Positions 24,584 through 33,460 are shown, counted from the stretch's first letter. The stretch is DNA of 64,000 nucleotides from DASTHG01 sp041497135 (GCA_041497135.1 JBGQFX010000001.1:84166-148165); one strand, 5' to 3'. Translations and numbers: made by a program. Notes: generated from the sequence alone by a model not told the origin.

Positions 24584-26416
24584 GTGACGGTGACGATGGT
24601 GGCTCGGGTGCTCACATCTCCTCGCGACCAACGCGTCGAGATCATCTACTCCGATCTGGTCCGTGAGCTCGAGCACGACAACGTTGCCGCAGTGGAAATC
24701 ATCAGCGCAAACCAGCAGCTCGTCGGTGAGCTGAAGACACCCGCTCACATCGGGACCCACGAGGTGCGGCAATTCCGCACCACACTTCCCTTCGCGGATC
24801 CGGCTCCCCTCGTTCCCCGACTGGAGGCGCACGGGGTTCCGATTCGCGCCGCGAGGGCGAGTTCGTCCCTGATCACCATCCTGATGAGCATGCTGCCGTG
24901 GCTGTTGCTGGTGGGGATCTGGTACTTCGTGCTGCGACAGATGCGTGGCGGGACTGAGCGCGCGCTGTCGTTCGGACAGGTGGGGGCGCGGACGGTTGCT
25001 GGAGAGCAACCGCAGGTCACCTTTGCCGACGTCGCCGGCGCCGACGAGGCCAAGGCGGAGCTGCGGGAGGTGATCGAGTTCCTCAAGGATCCGGGACGCT
25101 TTCAGCGCGTGGGCGGACGCCTGCCCAAAGGCGTGCTGCTCGTCGGCCCACCGGGCACGGGCAAGACGCTGTTGGCCCGCGCGGTGGCCGGCGAAGCGGG
25201 GGTGCCATTTTATTCCATCTCCGGCGCGGACTTCGTCGAGCTGTTCGTCGGCGTCGGTGCCGCCCGCGTACGCAACCTGTTCGAGCAGGGAAAGGCTCAC
25301 GCCCCCTCCATCATCTTCATCGATGAGCTGGATGCCGTGGGGCGGCAGCGCAGCGTGGGCCTCACCTCCGCGCACGAGGAGCGGGAGCAGACCCTGAATC
25401 AACTTCTCGTCGAGCTGGACGGCTTCCAGCCTACCGAAGGCGTGGTCGTGTTGTCGGCCACCAATCGCCCGGACGTGCTCGATCCCGCATTGCTCAGGCC
25501 CGGGCGGTTCGACCGGCAGATCGTCGTGGAGCTGCCCGATATCCGGGCACGCGAGCAGATCCTCGCGGTGCACGTGCGCAAGATCCGGCTCGCCCAGGAC
25601 GTGGACCTGGCGGCGATCGCCCGCGCCACGCCCGGCCTCTCCGGGGCCGACCTGGCGAACCTCGTCAACGAGGCCGCGCTGTTCGCGGCGCGCCGCAACA
25701 AGGAGAGCGCGGACCGACAGGATTTCGAAGACGCCAAGGACAAGGTGATGCTCGGGATGGAGCGTCGGAGCCTGGTGTTGTCACCCCAGGAGCGCCGCCT
25801 CACCGCCGTTCACGAGGCCGGACATACGCTCGTGAACGTCCTCATCCCCGGCCTCGACCCGGTGCAGAAGGTCACCATTGTCCCGCGAGGACGGGCGCTC
25901 GGCGTGACCTTCGCGCTGCCGGAAGAGGACCGCCACAGCCTCCCCCGATCCTATCTCCTCGGCCGGCTGGCGGTGGCGTACGGCGGCCGTATCGCCGAAG
26001 AGATCGTGTTCGGATCGGACCAGATCTCGACCGGCGCCGCCAACGACCTGCGCCAGGCGACGGAGCTGGCGCATCGGATGGTGACCGAGTTCGGTATGAG
26101 CGACACGATCGGGCCGATCACCGTGGGTGAGCCGGGCGAGGTCATGCTGTGGGGACGCGAAACGATCCCGCGCCGCGCGGTCTCTCCGCACATCGCGGAC
26201 CTCGTGGACGATGAGGTGCGCCGCCTGGTCCGGGAAGCCAACGCGCGCGCCCGCGGAGTGATCATGGCGAACCGCCGGGCGCTGGACGCGCTCGCGGCCG
26301 CACTGGTCGAGCGCGAGACGCTGGACCGGGCCGAGCTCGAGAAGATCATCGCCCAAGCCACCGCACCAGAGCCGTCGGACTCCCCGGTTGCGTGCAGCAC
26401 GGCGGCGCAGCGGTAG
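24584..26416 (+). CDS. ftsH: FtsH-type AAA zinc metalloprotease
   Basis: 610 residues from GTG 24584. A periplasmic segment (about 15-95) precedes a transmembrane helix (96-116). AAA motifs are GPPGTGKT near 187 and IIFIDELDAVG, with the arginine-finger region ATNRPDVLDPALLRPGRFDRQ. The zinc site HEAGH is near 409. It degrades membrane and short-lived cytosolic proteins. In-frame sequence before the GTG reads as a first transmembrane helix (RRLVPWLVILV) but offers no ATG, GTG or TTG, so the real start may be a rare codon such as ATT 24485. The C-terminal CSTAAQR lies in a stretch resembling 21890-21960. Confidence 0.93.
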   Translation: MTVTMVARVLTSPRDQRVEIIYSDLVRELEHDNVAAVEIISANQQLVGELKTPAHIGTHEVRQFRTTLPFADPAPLVPRLEAHGVPIRAARASSSLITILMSMLPWLLLVGIWYFVLRQMRGGTERALSFGQVGARTVAGEQPQVTFADVAGADEAKAELREVIEFLKDPGRFQRVGGRLPKGVLLVGPPGTGKTLLARAVAGEAGVPFYSISGADFVELFVGVGAARVRNLFEQGKAHAPSIIFIDELDAVGRQRSVGLTSAHEEREQTLNQLLVELDGFQPTEGVVVLSATNRPDVLDPALLRPGRFDRQIVVELPDIRAREQILAVHVRKIRLAQDVDLAAIARATPGLSGADLANLVNEAALFAARRNKESADRQDFEDAKDKVMLGMERRSLVLSPQERRLTAVHEAGHTLVNVLIPGLDPVQKVTIVPRGRALGVTFALPEEDRHSLPRSYLLGRLAVAYGGRIAEEIVFGSDQISTGAANDLRQATELAHRMVTEFGMSDTIGPITVGEPGEVMLWGRETIPRRAVSPHIADLVDDEVRRLVREANARARGVIMANRRALDALAAALVERETLDRAELEKIIAQATAPEPSDSPVACSTAAQR

Positions 26417-26446
26417 CTACGGGCCGGTCGCGTCTACATCGGCATC
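26385..26446 (+). repeat. Partial copy of the Lrp/DUF72 gene junction
   Basis: From GTGCAGCACG through GTCTACATCGGCATCA this stretch echoes 21904-21956, the end of the Lrp-like gene (CST) and the start of DUF72 (GRVYIGI). Here it spans the last residues of FtsH, its stop codon and the spacer before the PPOX gene, where it reads GRVYIGIM out of any gene context. The two anchors are identical (10 and 16 bp); the middle is diverged. Confidence 0.5.
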
Positions 26447-26479
26447 ATGGCCGGCAAGACCACCACATCTGGAGCGCCG

Positions 26480-26935
26480 ATGCTCGGGACGTTGACCGAC
26501 GGACAGATCGACCGGCTCTTGCGTGCCGAGAGTGTGGGGCGCATCGGTTGCCACACGGGCGGCCGCACCTACGTCGTCCCGGTCACCTATGTGTATGATG
26601 GCTCCGCCATCTTCGGGCACACCGGGGACGGCATGAAGGTGCGCATGATGCGCGAGAACCCCGAAGTCTGCTTCGAGGTCGACCGCATGGAGTCCCTGGC
26701 GAACTGGCAGAGCGTCATCGTCTGGGGAAGGTTCGAGGAGCTGCGCGGCACGGCCGCGGCTCATGCCATGGGGCTGCTGATGGACCGGCTGCTCCCCCTG
26801 GTCGCGAGCGAGACGGCCGTCCCGTCGCACGGGCTGGACCCGTCCGCCGTGCACCGCGCCGACGTCGCCGGACGGCATGCGGTGGTGTATCGCATCGTGA
26901 TCAGCGAACGGACCGGACGATTCGAGAAGCGTTGA
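26480..26935 (+). CDS. Pyridoxamine 5'-phosphate oxidase-fold flavoprotein
   Basis: 151 residues. The family pattern is MLGTLTDGQIDRLLRAESVGRIGCH, TYVVPVTYVYDGSAIFGHTGDG, KVRMMRENPEVCFEVDRM and WQSVIVWGRFEEL. Members bind FMN, F420 or heme. I chose ATG 26480, with GGAG six bases upstream, over ATG 26447, which adds 11 residues that look like spacer. PPOX-like Rv0080 and Rv3129 belong to the DosR regulon. It is followed after 1 nt by the next gene. Confidence 0.85.
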   Translation: MLGTLTDGQIDRLLRAESVGRIGCHTGGRTYVVPVTYVYDGSAIFGHTGDGMKVRMMRENPEVCFEVDRMESLANWQSVIVWGRFEELRGTAAAHAMGLLMDRLLPLVASETAVPSHGLDPSAVHRADVAGRHAVVYRIVISERTGRFEKR

Positions 26936-26936
26936 C

Positions 26937-28523
26937 GTGGCCCACGTAACAACGCACCCCGACCGGAGCGGCGGCTGGCGGTCGGAAATCGTTCCCGCGC
27001 TGACTCTGCTCCTGTTCGGCCTGGCGCTCTGGGCGCTGGACCGCGTGCTGCACGACTACCCCCATCGCGACATCATCGGCGCGCTGCAAGCGATTCCGTT
27101 TTCCCTGATCCTCGTGGCCGCCCTCATCAGCGCGCTCGGATACCTGGCGCTCATCGGCTATGACTTTGTCGCCTTCCGCTTCATCGGGCTGGCCCTTCCG
27201 CTGCATCAAATGCTGCTTCCGTCCTTCGTGAGCTTCGCGGTGAGCAACAGCGCGCCCGCCTCCCTCGTGACCGCGGGCGGCGTCCGGTACCGCATGTATC
27301 GGCCGCTGGGGTTGACGGCGGCCGGGGCCGTGGCCGTCGCGGGACTCAACGTCGTGACGTATGCGCTGGGTCTCGCCACGCTTACGGGAGTGGCGCTGCT
27401 GCTGAGCCCCCAGGAGACGGCCTCGCCCGCTCTCTCGCTGCCCGGCCGGGCGCTCGGCGCCCTGCTCCTCGCGGGGGTCGCCGCATACCTGCTCATGGTT
27501 CGGTTGGGCCGTGGACCCCTGCGATTGCTGGGTCGCACGCTGCGGCTGCCGAGCTTCCCCATCGTCATGGCACAGCTCGCCGTCTCGACCGCTGATTGGC
27601 TCCTGTCCTCGGCTCCCCTGTACATCCTGCTGTCCGGCGTCACGGCGGTTCCCTACTTCGCCTTTCTCACGGGGTTCCTCGTCGCCCAGTTCGCGGCGCT
27701 CTTCCTCCCGATTCCCGGAGGGGTCGGCGTCTTCGAGGCGGTCGTGCTGCTGCTGCGGCCCAGCGGTGTGCCGGCACCGCTCACCCTGGCAGCCCTCCTG
27801 CTCTACCGGGTCGTCTATTACCTCCTGCCCCTCGCGGCGGCGGGGATGCTCCTGGCGATCCGCGCCGTGGAACGGATCTGGAGATCGGACCAGCCCATCC
27901 GCGGCTTGATCAACAGCGTGTGGTCCCTGGCGCCGCGGGCGCTGGCTTTCACGACGTTTCTCTCCGGCGTCGTGCTGCTCGTCTCCGGCGCCATTCCAAC
28001 CGACGATCGACGACTCGCCTGGCTCGCGCAGCTGCTCCCGCTCACGGTGATCGAGGCATCGCATTTCCTGAGCAGCATCGTGGGAGCCGTCCTGATCCTG
28101 TCCGCGTGGGGGTTGGAGCGCCGATCCCACTTCGCCTATCACCTGGTCCGGATGCTCTTCGGCGCCGGCGTCCTCCTGTCCCTGCTCCGGTCATTCGACC
28201 TGCGCGTGGCCGCGTTTCTCGCGATCGTGTTCACTATCCTGGTCCTCGCGGGACGTGAGTTCCCGCGTCCCGGGGGGCTGGCACGTGAGCCGATGGGGTC
28301 CCGCTGGGTATTCGCGGTCGGTGCGGTTTTCCTGGTCGAGGCGTGGATCGGTGCGCTGCTGTATCGCCACGTGCAGTTCGCCGGGGAGGTCTGGTGGCGT
28401 TTCGCGCTGGCCGGGCAGGGGTCACGGGCGCTGCGCGCCGCGGTAGGCGCTTCGATCGTCATGCTGCTGTTCGCCGTGGAACGACTGATATCCGGCACCG
28501 TCCCCAGGGCGCGGCACGACTGA
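26937..28523 (+). CDS. Lysylphosphatidylglycerol synthase-type membrane protein
   Basis: 528 residues with about 13 hydrophobic segments. The N-terminal 320 residues match the LPG-synthase transmembrane/flippase-like family (YDFVAFRFIGLALPLHQML, FVSFAVSNSAPASLVTAGGVRYRMY, PIPGGVGVFEAVVLLL). The C-terminal aminoacyltransferase domain of MprF is absent; further membrane segments follow instead. It may move or sense lipids; activity is unproven. GTG start, 1 nt after the PPOX gene. Confidence 0.82.
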   Translation: MAHVTTHPDRSGGWRSEIVPALTLLLFGLALWALDRVLHDYPHRDIIGALQAIPFSLILVAALISALGYLALIGYDFVAFRFIGLALPLHQMLLPSFVSFAVSNSAPASLVTAGGVRYRMYRPLGLTAAGAVAVAGLNVVTYALGLATLTGVALLLSPQETASPALSLPGRALGALLLAGVAAYLLMVRLGRGPLRLLGRTLRLPSFPIVMAQLAVSTADWLLSSAPLYILLSGVTAVPYFAFLTGFLVAQFAALFLPIPGGVGVFEAVVLLLRPSGVPAPLTLAALLLYRVVYYLLPLAAAGMLLAIRAVERIWRSDQPIRGLINSVWSLAPRALAFTTFLSGVVLLVSGAIPTDDRRLAWLAQLLPLTVIEASHFLSSIVGAVLILSAWGLERRSHFAYHLVRMLFGAGVLLSLLRSFDLRVAAFLAIVFTILVLAGREFPRPGGLAREPMGSRWVFAVGAVFLVEAWIGALLYRHVQFAGEVWWRFALAGQGSRALRAAVGASIVMLLFAVERLISGTVPRARHD

Positions 28524-28535
28524 GACGAAACCAGC

Positions 28536-28579
28536 CCTCATACTCTTCTCAGGCCTCACTCACGCGGCACGGTCATCTT
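28536..28579 (+). promoter_or_regulatory. 11-bp direct-repeat promoter of small-protein operon
   Basis: CCTCAT (28536), TCTCAG (28547) and ACTCAC (28558) are spaced 11 bp apart and share the TCA core at the same phase. CATCTT (28574-28579) follows after 10 nt. The half-sites are weaker than elsewhere. Confidence 0.5.
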
Positions 28580-28632
28580 GAAATCAGCAGGTGGGCATCC
28601 CGGCAGGCTCCATCGATCTGGAGGAAAAGACC

Positions 28633-28815
28633 GTGACCACGACCAGCAGCGCCGGGCACCAGCTCCGGCAGAAGCTCGATGCGCTCGAGCATCGGCTCGA
28701 CGTCTTCGGCGATCGGGTCAAGGCACTCGAGCGGCATACCGCCGAGTTGGACCAGTTGAGACGCGAAATCGGAAACCTGAAGCTCGAGGTGGAGGAGTTC
28801 CGGGAGGCGGACTGA
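28633..28815 (+). CDS. Small coiled-coil protein
   Basis: 60 residues from GTG 28633, with GGAGG eight bases upstream. After a short Thr/Ser-rich start, LRQKLDALEHRLDVFGDRVKALERHTAELDQLRREIGNL keeps leucines and other hydrophobics at heptad positions and is highly charged, consistent with a parallel or antiparallel coiled coil. No family is recognised. It leads a run with a basic Ala/Lys-rich protein and a kinase-like protein. Confidence 0.65.
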   Translation: MTTTSSAGHQLRQKLDALEHRLDVFGDRVKALERHTAELDQLRREIGNLKLEVEEFREAD

Positions 28816-28860
28816 TGGGGCCGGGAAACGTCGTCCCTTTGCGAGATCCGGAGGCAGTCC

Positions 28861-29109
28861 ATGGTGACCAGGAAGAAGGTCGCGGCCGCGGCGAAGCGGG
28901 CTGCGAAGCGGATGGCGGTGGCGGCTGATGTCGCGTTGGTCGAGGCTGGAGAGGCTGCGAAACAGCGCCAGCATGGCCGTGCGCTGAAGGCGGCATTGAA
29001 GGCGACCGGCAAGGCGGCCGTCATCGCCGCGACGGCGGCGGCCACCATCATCGGCGCCCGGGCTGCGATGCGAGCCCGGCGGCGGCGCCAGGCGCCGACG
29101 ACGACATAG
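28861..29109 (+). CDS. Small Ala/Lys/Arg-rich protein
   Basis: 82 residues behind GGAGG. The N-terminal third is basic (MVTRKKVAAAAKRAAKR), a hydrophobic stretch follows (AAVIAATAAATIIGARAA), and the tail is RRRRQAP. It could be a histone-H1-like nucleoid protein or a small membrane-anchored protein; both fit. The stop overlaps the next start by 1 nt. No homologue is recognised. Confidence 0.6.
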   Translation: MVTRKKVAAAAKRAAKRMAVAADVALVEAGEAAKQRQHGRALKAALKATGKAAVIAATAAATIIGARAAMRARRRRQAPTTT

Positions 29110-30152
29110 TGGAACCCACGACGCGCCAGCCGCTGGCTCCTGCGGCGCCCGCGATCGGGATTGCCGAGAAGGTCGCATTTCTCAAGCGCCCGGAGAGCTA
29201 TCCCGAGTCTCCGGGCCGCGTGGAGCCGGTGGAGACCCACCTCGCGTGGGTGTTCCTCACTGATCGACACGCGTACAAGCTCAAGAAACCGGTCCGCTAC
29301 CCCTTCCTCGACTTCGGCACGCTCGCCGCGCGACGACGCGATGCCGAGGAGGAGGTGCGGCTCAACCGCCGCCTCGCCCCGGGCGTCTACCTCGGAGTCG
29401 TGACCCTCGCGGCGAAGCGCGATGGCGAGCTCGCCCTCGAGGCCCGGGGGGAGCCGGTGGAGTGGCTGGTCAAGATGCGCCGCCTGCCCCGGGCGCGCAT
29501 GCTCGATTTCGCCATCGCGTCCCAGACCGTGGATGCAGCGGGCCTCAAGGCCGTGGCGGAGCTGCTCGCGACATTCTACCGCGAGGCGACCCCGGTGGCG
29601 GTCACCCCGGTCGCTTACCGCCACCGGTTCCAGGAGGAGATTGAAAGCGACACGCGTGCGCTGGCCGAGCCGCGGTACGGCCTGCCCGCCGACGCGATCG
29701 CACGGACTGCCGCTGCACAGCGCGCCTTCATCGAGCGGCAGGCGGTGCTGCTGAACACCCGCGCCGCCGCGGGGCGGATCGTCGAGGGGCACGGCGACCT
29801 GCGGCCCGAGCACGTGTGCCTCGGCCCGCCCCCGGTGATCATCGACTGTGTCGCGTTCAACCGCGACTTCCGGATCCTCGACCCCGCCGATGAGCTCGCC
29901 TACCTCGGTATGGAATGCGAGCGGCTGGGCGCCGAAGGAATTGGCACGGCGCTGCTCGCACGCTACGCGGCCCTCACCGGGGACCAGCCAGCCGAGCCGC
30001 TCATCAGTTTCTACAAGAGCGTCCGGGCGGTGCTGCGGGCGAAGCTCGCCGCCTGGCACCTGGACGACCGCACCGTACCGTACCCGTCGCAATGGTTCAA
30101 CCGGGCGCGAGCCTACCTCGCGCTGGCGGAGCGCTACTCCCAGCAGCTCTGA
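29109..30152 (+). CDS. Aminoglycoside phosphotransferase-like kinase (COG2187 type)
   Basis: 347 residues. HAYKLKKPVRYPFLDF supplies the ATP lysine region, EGHGDLRPEHVCL the catalytic Asp, and IIDCVAFNRDFRILDPADELAYLGME the metal-binding Asp. This is the COG2187 pattern. In mycobacterial Rv2004c, a DosR gene, the domain is fused to a second P-loop domain, which is missing here. The substrate is unknown. GTG start overlapping the previous stop. Confidence 0.8.
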   Translation: MEPTTRQPLAPAAPAIGIAEKVAFLKRPESYPESPGRVEPVETHLAWVFLTDRHAYKLKKPVRYPFLDFGTLAARRRDAEEEVRLNRRLAPGVYLGVVTLAAKRDGELALEARGEPVEWLVKMRRLPRARMLDFAIASQTVDAAGLKAVAELLATFYREATPVAVTPVAYRHRFQEEIESDTRALAEPRYGLPADAIARTAAAQRAFIERQAVLLNTRAAAGRIVEGHGDLRPEHVCLGPPPVIIDCVAFNRDFRILDPADELAYLGMECERLGAEGIGTALLARYAALTGDQPAEPLISFYKSVRAVLRAKLAAWHLDDRTVPYPSQWFNRARAYLALAERYSQQL

Positions 30153-30173
30153 GGGCCGGGTCTGGAATCGGGC

Positions 30174-31163
30174 TCACGGTCCCAGCAAGTCGACGATCGA
30201 CCCGCCCTCGTGCATGCGGCGCGCGGCCTCCGCGAACAGCGGCGCCGCCTCGAGCGTCACGAGCTTCCTCCGCACGGCGGGTTCGGTCAGCCGGAACGAG
30301 GACACCGTGTCCGTCACCACCAACTCCTCGAGCGCGGGCTCGGCGAGCCGCGCGTTCGCGTCGCCGGTGAAGAGGCCGTGCGTAGCCACCGCGACCACTC
30401 GCGCCGCTCCGCGCGCGCGGCATGCCGCCGCCGCCCGGGCCAGCGTCGTTCCCGTGCTGATCAGGTCGTCCACGAGAATCGCCACCCGGCCCGCCACATC
30501 GCCCACCAGGGCCTCGCCGCTCACCACCCCGGCGCTGCGCGTCTTCTCCATCACGGCGAGCGGCACGTCGCCCCCGTGTGCGCGTGCGAGCGTGTCGCGA
30601 AAGGCGCCGGCCCGCTTCACGCCCCCGACGTCCGGCGAAACGACCACCACGGCCTTGTCGCGCAGACGCGGCGCCAGGTAGTCCACGAACAACCGCCTGG
30701 CCTCGAGATGCTCGGTGCCACAACGGAATGCGTTCTGGTACGCCGCGAGGTTGTGGACGTCCATCGTCACGACGCGATCCGTACCCACCGCTTCGAACAG
30801 CGCCGCGACGTAGCGTGTGGTGACGGGATCGCGCGGTTTGGTCTTGCGGTCCTTGCGGGCGTAGCAGAGATAGGGAACGAGGGCCGTCACCGTGGCCGCG
30901 GCGGCGTCCTTCAGCGCTCCGATGAAGAACAGCAGGCGGCAGAGCTTATCGTTGGCGCTCTCCCGGGCGTCACCATAGAGAGAATGCACGACGAACACGT
31001 CGCGCCCGCGGACGTTCACCAACGGCCGGAACTTGTGCTCACCATCCTCGAACGCCCGCTCCTCGTGAGGCGCGAGGGACGCACCCATCGCGTGCGTGAC
31101 CCGCGCGCCAAACTCTCGCGTCGCCTCGAGGGCGAACAGCATCATCTCGGTCGTCCCGGCCAT
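30174..31163 (-). CDS. prs: Ribose-phosphate pyrophosphokinase
   Basis: 329 residues. PRPP synthetase signatures are FEDGEHKFRPLVNVRGRDVFVVHSL, LVPYLCYARKDRKTKPRDPVTTRYVA, VTMDVHNLAAYQ, SPDVGGVKRA and the PRPP loop ILVDDLISTGTT. It makes PRPP from ribose 5-phosphate and ATP. The LCYARKDRKTKPRDP form resembles a divergent subfamily rather than the housekeeping enzyme. PRPP is used by pncB and hpt products in this window. I use ATG 31163, which has GGGAG five bases upstream. Confidence 0.92.
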   Translation of the reverse strand: MAGTTEMMLFALEATREFGARVTHAMGASLAPHEERAFEDGEHKFRPLVNVRGRDVFVVHSLYGDARESANDKLCRLLFFIGALKDAAAATVTALVPYLCYARKDRKTKPRDPVTTRYVAALFEAVGTDRVVTMDVHNLAAYQNAFRCGTEHLEARRLFVDYLAPRLRDKAVVVVSPDVGGVKRAGAFRDTLARAHGGDVPLAVMEKTRSAGVVSGEALVGDVAGRVAILVDDLISTGTTLARAAAACRARGAARVVAVATHGLFTGDANARLAEPALEELVVTDTVSSFRLTEPAVRRKLVTLEAAPLFAEAARRMHEGGSIVDLLGP

Positions 31164-31176
31164 GGTGCTCCCGGTG

Positions 31177-31199
31177 ACAGTACCAGGGACTCGATGAAG
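31177..31199 (-). promoter_or_regulatory. Possible single CTTCA-site promoter of prs
   Basis: One clean hexamer, CTTCAT (31194-31199), is followed exactly 11 nt later by TACTGT (31177-31182). The upstream hexamer at -11 (CCGTTC) is poor. It is a weak candidate for the set, and the leader would be about 7-10 nt. Confidence 0.35.
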
Positions 31200-31634
31200 C
31201 GAACGAACGGCCCGCCGCTCCCTAGTGGGAGTGCGAGCCGTTCGACGCACCAGTTACCCGGAGTCGAGGAATTGACTTCCCTCGTTCTTCTTCCCGCAGC
31301 GGCCGCCGTACTGTTCGCTTGCGGCTTGGCTTTAGGAGCTCCGGCTTCGATCCGCATCAGGCTTGACGGGCCCGATGTTTCGCCGGTGTGAGCGCTGCAA
31401 GTCGGTCGAATCGCTGATCGACCTCTTGCACGGCACGTCGGAGCGCCAGGCCGACGTAGATGAAGCCCGCGAATCGGCCTCATCGCTTCAGGCGAGGTGA
31501 TCACAGCGTTGGTTTCCGTTCCGTCCGGTGCCGGAAACCTCCCCAGCCCACCTGAAGAACACACCCAAACGTACAGCGTGACCCTGAAGACAACAGGAAG
31601 CCTGTCTGCAGAGTTCTTCAGATGCAGACCACGG
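31200..31634. other. Decayed or non-coding stretch
   Basis: No convincing gene. Small open frames exist: 31194-31391 (plus, ends with an Ala/Leu-rich segment like a signal peptide) and 31375-31500 (plus, 41 codons, MFRRCERCKSVESL). Neither has a ribosome-binding site or a recognised match. A small hairpin CTCCC-TAGT-GGGAG lies near 31219-31232. GC content looks lower than in the surrounding genes, consistent with decay. Confidence 0.4.
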
Positions 31635-31883
31635 TCACTCGGCCACGCCGGCTCTGTGCGGCCCGACCGGCGGCACGAGGAACGTGGCCACAACACCGCC
31701 GTGGTCCGAGGACCACAACCCGGACACCGTGCGGTCACCGCGACGATCCCCCACCACCCGCCGGTCCAGGACGAGCGTGCCGGCAGGCGTCACCTTCGGC
31801 ATGTTGCGCGCGAAGATGAAATCAATCCGCTGGTTGAACGTCTGGAATGGGTTCGTGAGACTGTCGCTCTCGCCTCCCCCTTC
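31635..31883 (-). pseudogene. C-terminal remnant of endonuclease/exonuclease/phosphatase protein
   Basis: The minus strand reads 82 codons closed upstream by TAA (31884-31886) and downstream by TGA. It contains FQTFNQRIDFIFARNM and then GLWSSDHGGVVATFLVPP. RIDxIF plus SDHxxVxAxL is the C-terminal signature of the EEP metallophosphatase superfamily. The rest of the domain (about 200 residues) is missing and the frame has no plausible start, so this is a gene fragment. Confidence 0.65.
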
Positions 31884-31995
31884 TTATTGATGGGACCTCT
31901 CGGCGGGATGGCGGAGGACGGATTCCGAGAGCAACCCATGATTTACCTGGGTGAGTGAAACGAGATTGAGGATTGTGTGAGTCTTGCGGCCGCTC

Positions 31996-32766
31996 TCAAC
32001 CGCGCCGGCGCACCAGCAGCCCGAGCAGGAAGAAGACGGCCGCGACCGCAATGACCAACGGACCGGCCGCCACGTGGAGTAGCGGAGCGGCGAGCGTGCC
32101 CAGAACCGTCGCTCCCACCGAGAGCCCGGTCGCCAAAGCGAGCATGGTCCCCAGACTGCGGGCGACGTGCCGGGCGGTCGTCGCGGGGATGATGATGAGG
32201 GACCCCATCAGCAGCACACCGAGATACCGCAGCCCGAGTCCCACTGTCAGCGCGAAGCCGAGCAGGTACATGAGATCGAGCCGGCGGACGCCGATGCCCA
32301 CCGTGCGTGCCAGGTCGGTTGAGACCAGGGCGATCACCAGGCGATGCCGGGCCTGCAACACGTACGTCGCGACGATGAGCGCCCCTGCCAATCCGAGCCC
32401 CGTCTCCAGCGCCCCGGGACGACGCGCCGCGCCGAACAGTGCCTCGATCAGCTCCTCCCCCGAGGTGAGCATGCTGCCGATCGCCAGCGCCGCTGAGAAC
32501 ACCACGCCGATCACGGCCTCGGTCGGCAGACGCGTGCGATGTTCGAGCGCCCAAACGAGCAGCGTCCCGACCACCAGCGCCACGATCCCGCCCAGTACCG
32601 GGTTGAGCCGCAGCACCAGCGCCACACCGATCCCGGGAAGGGCGATGTGCGAGATGGCATCCGAGGCGAGGGTCATGCGGCGCATCACGGCGAAGCAGCC
32701 GACGAGTCCCGCCGCCACGGCCATGGCGACCGGGAGCGCGAGCATCTCAGGAGAAATGGCCGTCAT
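31996..32766 (-). CDS. Metal ABC transporter permease (ZnuB/MntB type)
   Basis: 256 residues with about eight hydrophobic segments. It shows the ABC-3 family pattern ASDAISHIALPGIGVALVL, LPTEAVIGVVFSAALAIG, GVRRLDLMYLLGFALTVGLG and GSLIIIPATTARHVA. It should import zinc, manganese or iron with the ATPase encoded just upstream (20-nt overlap). No substrate-binding lipoprotein is present nearby, so the metal is undetermined. Confidence 0.88.
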   Translation of the reverse strand: MTAISPEMLALPVAMAVAAGLVGCFAVMRRMTLASDAISHIALPGIGVALVLRLNPVLGGIVALVVGTLLVWALEHRTRLPTEAVIGVVFSAALAIGSMLTSGEELIEALFGAARRPGALETGLGLAGALIVATYVLQARHRLVIALVSTDLARTVGIGVRRLDLMYLLGFALTVGLGLRYLGVLLMGSLIIIPATTARHVARSLGTMLALATGLSVGATVLGTLAAPLLHVAAGPLVIAVAAVFFLLGLLVRRRG

Positions 32767-33460
32767 GCACGTGGAACTTGAGCGGAGCGCGGTAGGCCTC
32801 CCGCAATCGGCCCGGGGTGAGCACGTCGACTGGTGAGCCGAAGAAGGCCGTGCGGTGACTCGCGGACAGACACAGTACCGTGTCGGCGTGTTGATACACG
32901 AGCGCGAGCTCGTGAGAGATGAGCAGCAGCGTAAGACGCTCCGCCTGCTGGACGCGCCGGATCATGGCATAGAGCCCTTCCTCGCCCGGCTCGTCGACGC
33001 CGGCAGTCGGCTCGTCGAACAGGAGCACGGTGGGCCGGCCCATCAGGGCGAAGGCCAGGAGCAGACGTTGAAACTGCCCGCTCGATACGGTGCCGATCGT
33101 CTGCGCCGCCACTTCCGGCGTGAGGTTGACCATCTCGAGGGCACGCCGCACGTCCGCGTCCGCCGCGCGTGAGACCGCCGCCTTGGCTCGCAGGAAGTCG
33201 TGTCCGGTGATCGGCAGGTCGCGCTCGATGTCCAGCTTCTGCGGCACGTACCCGATCCGCGTCGCCGCCGCCCAACGGAGCCGGCCCTCGTGGGGCACGG
33301 CGCCGATCAGCGCCTTGAAGAGAATCGTCTTGCCCGAGCCGTTCGGCCCGATGACGGCGAGCGTACCGCCCTCCGGCACGACGAAGCTCACGTCGGTGAG
33401 CACTCGGGTGCGGCCGAAGCTCACGCCGAGGCCCTCAACTTCAAGGGCGTGCGGCGTCAT
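32747..33460 (-). CDS. Metal ABC transporter ATPase (ZnuC/MntA type)
   Basis: 237 residues. Walker A is GPNGSGKTIL. The signature is VSSGQFQRLLLA, a variant of LSGGQ. Walker B is VLLFDEPTAGVD, and the H-loop is LLISHELA. The C-terminus is histidine-containing (KFHVHDGHFS), as in metal transporters. ATG 33460 overlaps the GYD gene stop by 4 nt. It is part of the archease-led operon. Confidence 0.88.
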   Translation of the reverse strand: MTPHALEVEGLGVSFGRTRVLTDVSFVVPEGGTLAVIGPNGSGKTILFKALIGAVPHEGRLRWAAATRIGYVPQKLDIERDLPITGHDFLRAKAAVSRAADADVRRALEMVNLTPEVAAQTIGTVSSGQFQRLLLAFALMGRPTVLLFDEPTAGVDEPGEEGLYAMIRRVQQAERLTLLLISHELALVYQHADTVLCLSASHRTAFFGSPVDVLTPGRLREAYRAPLKFHVHDGHFS

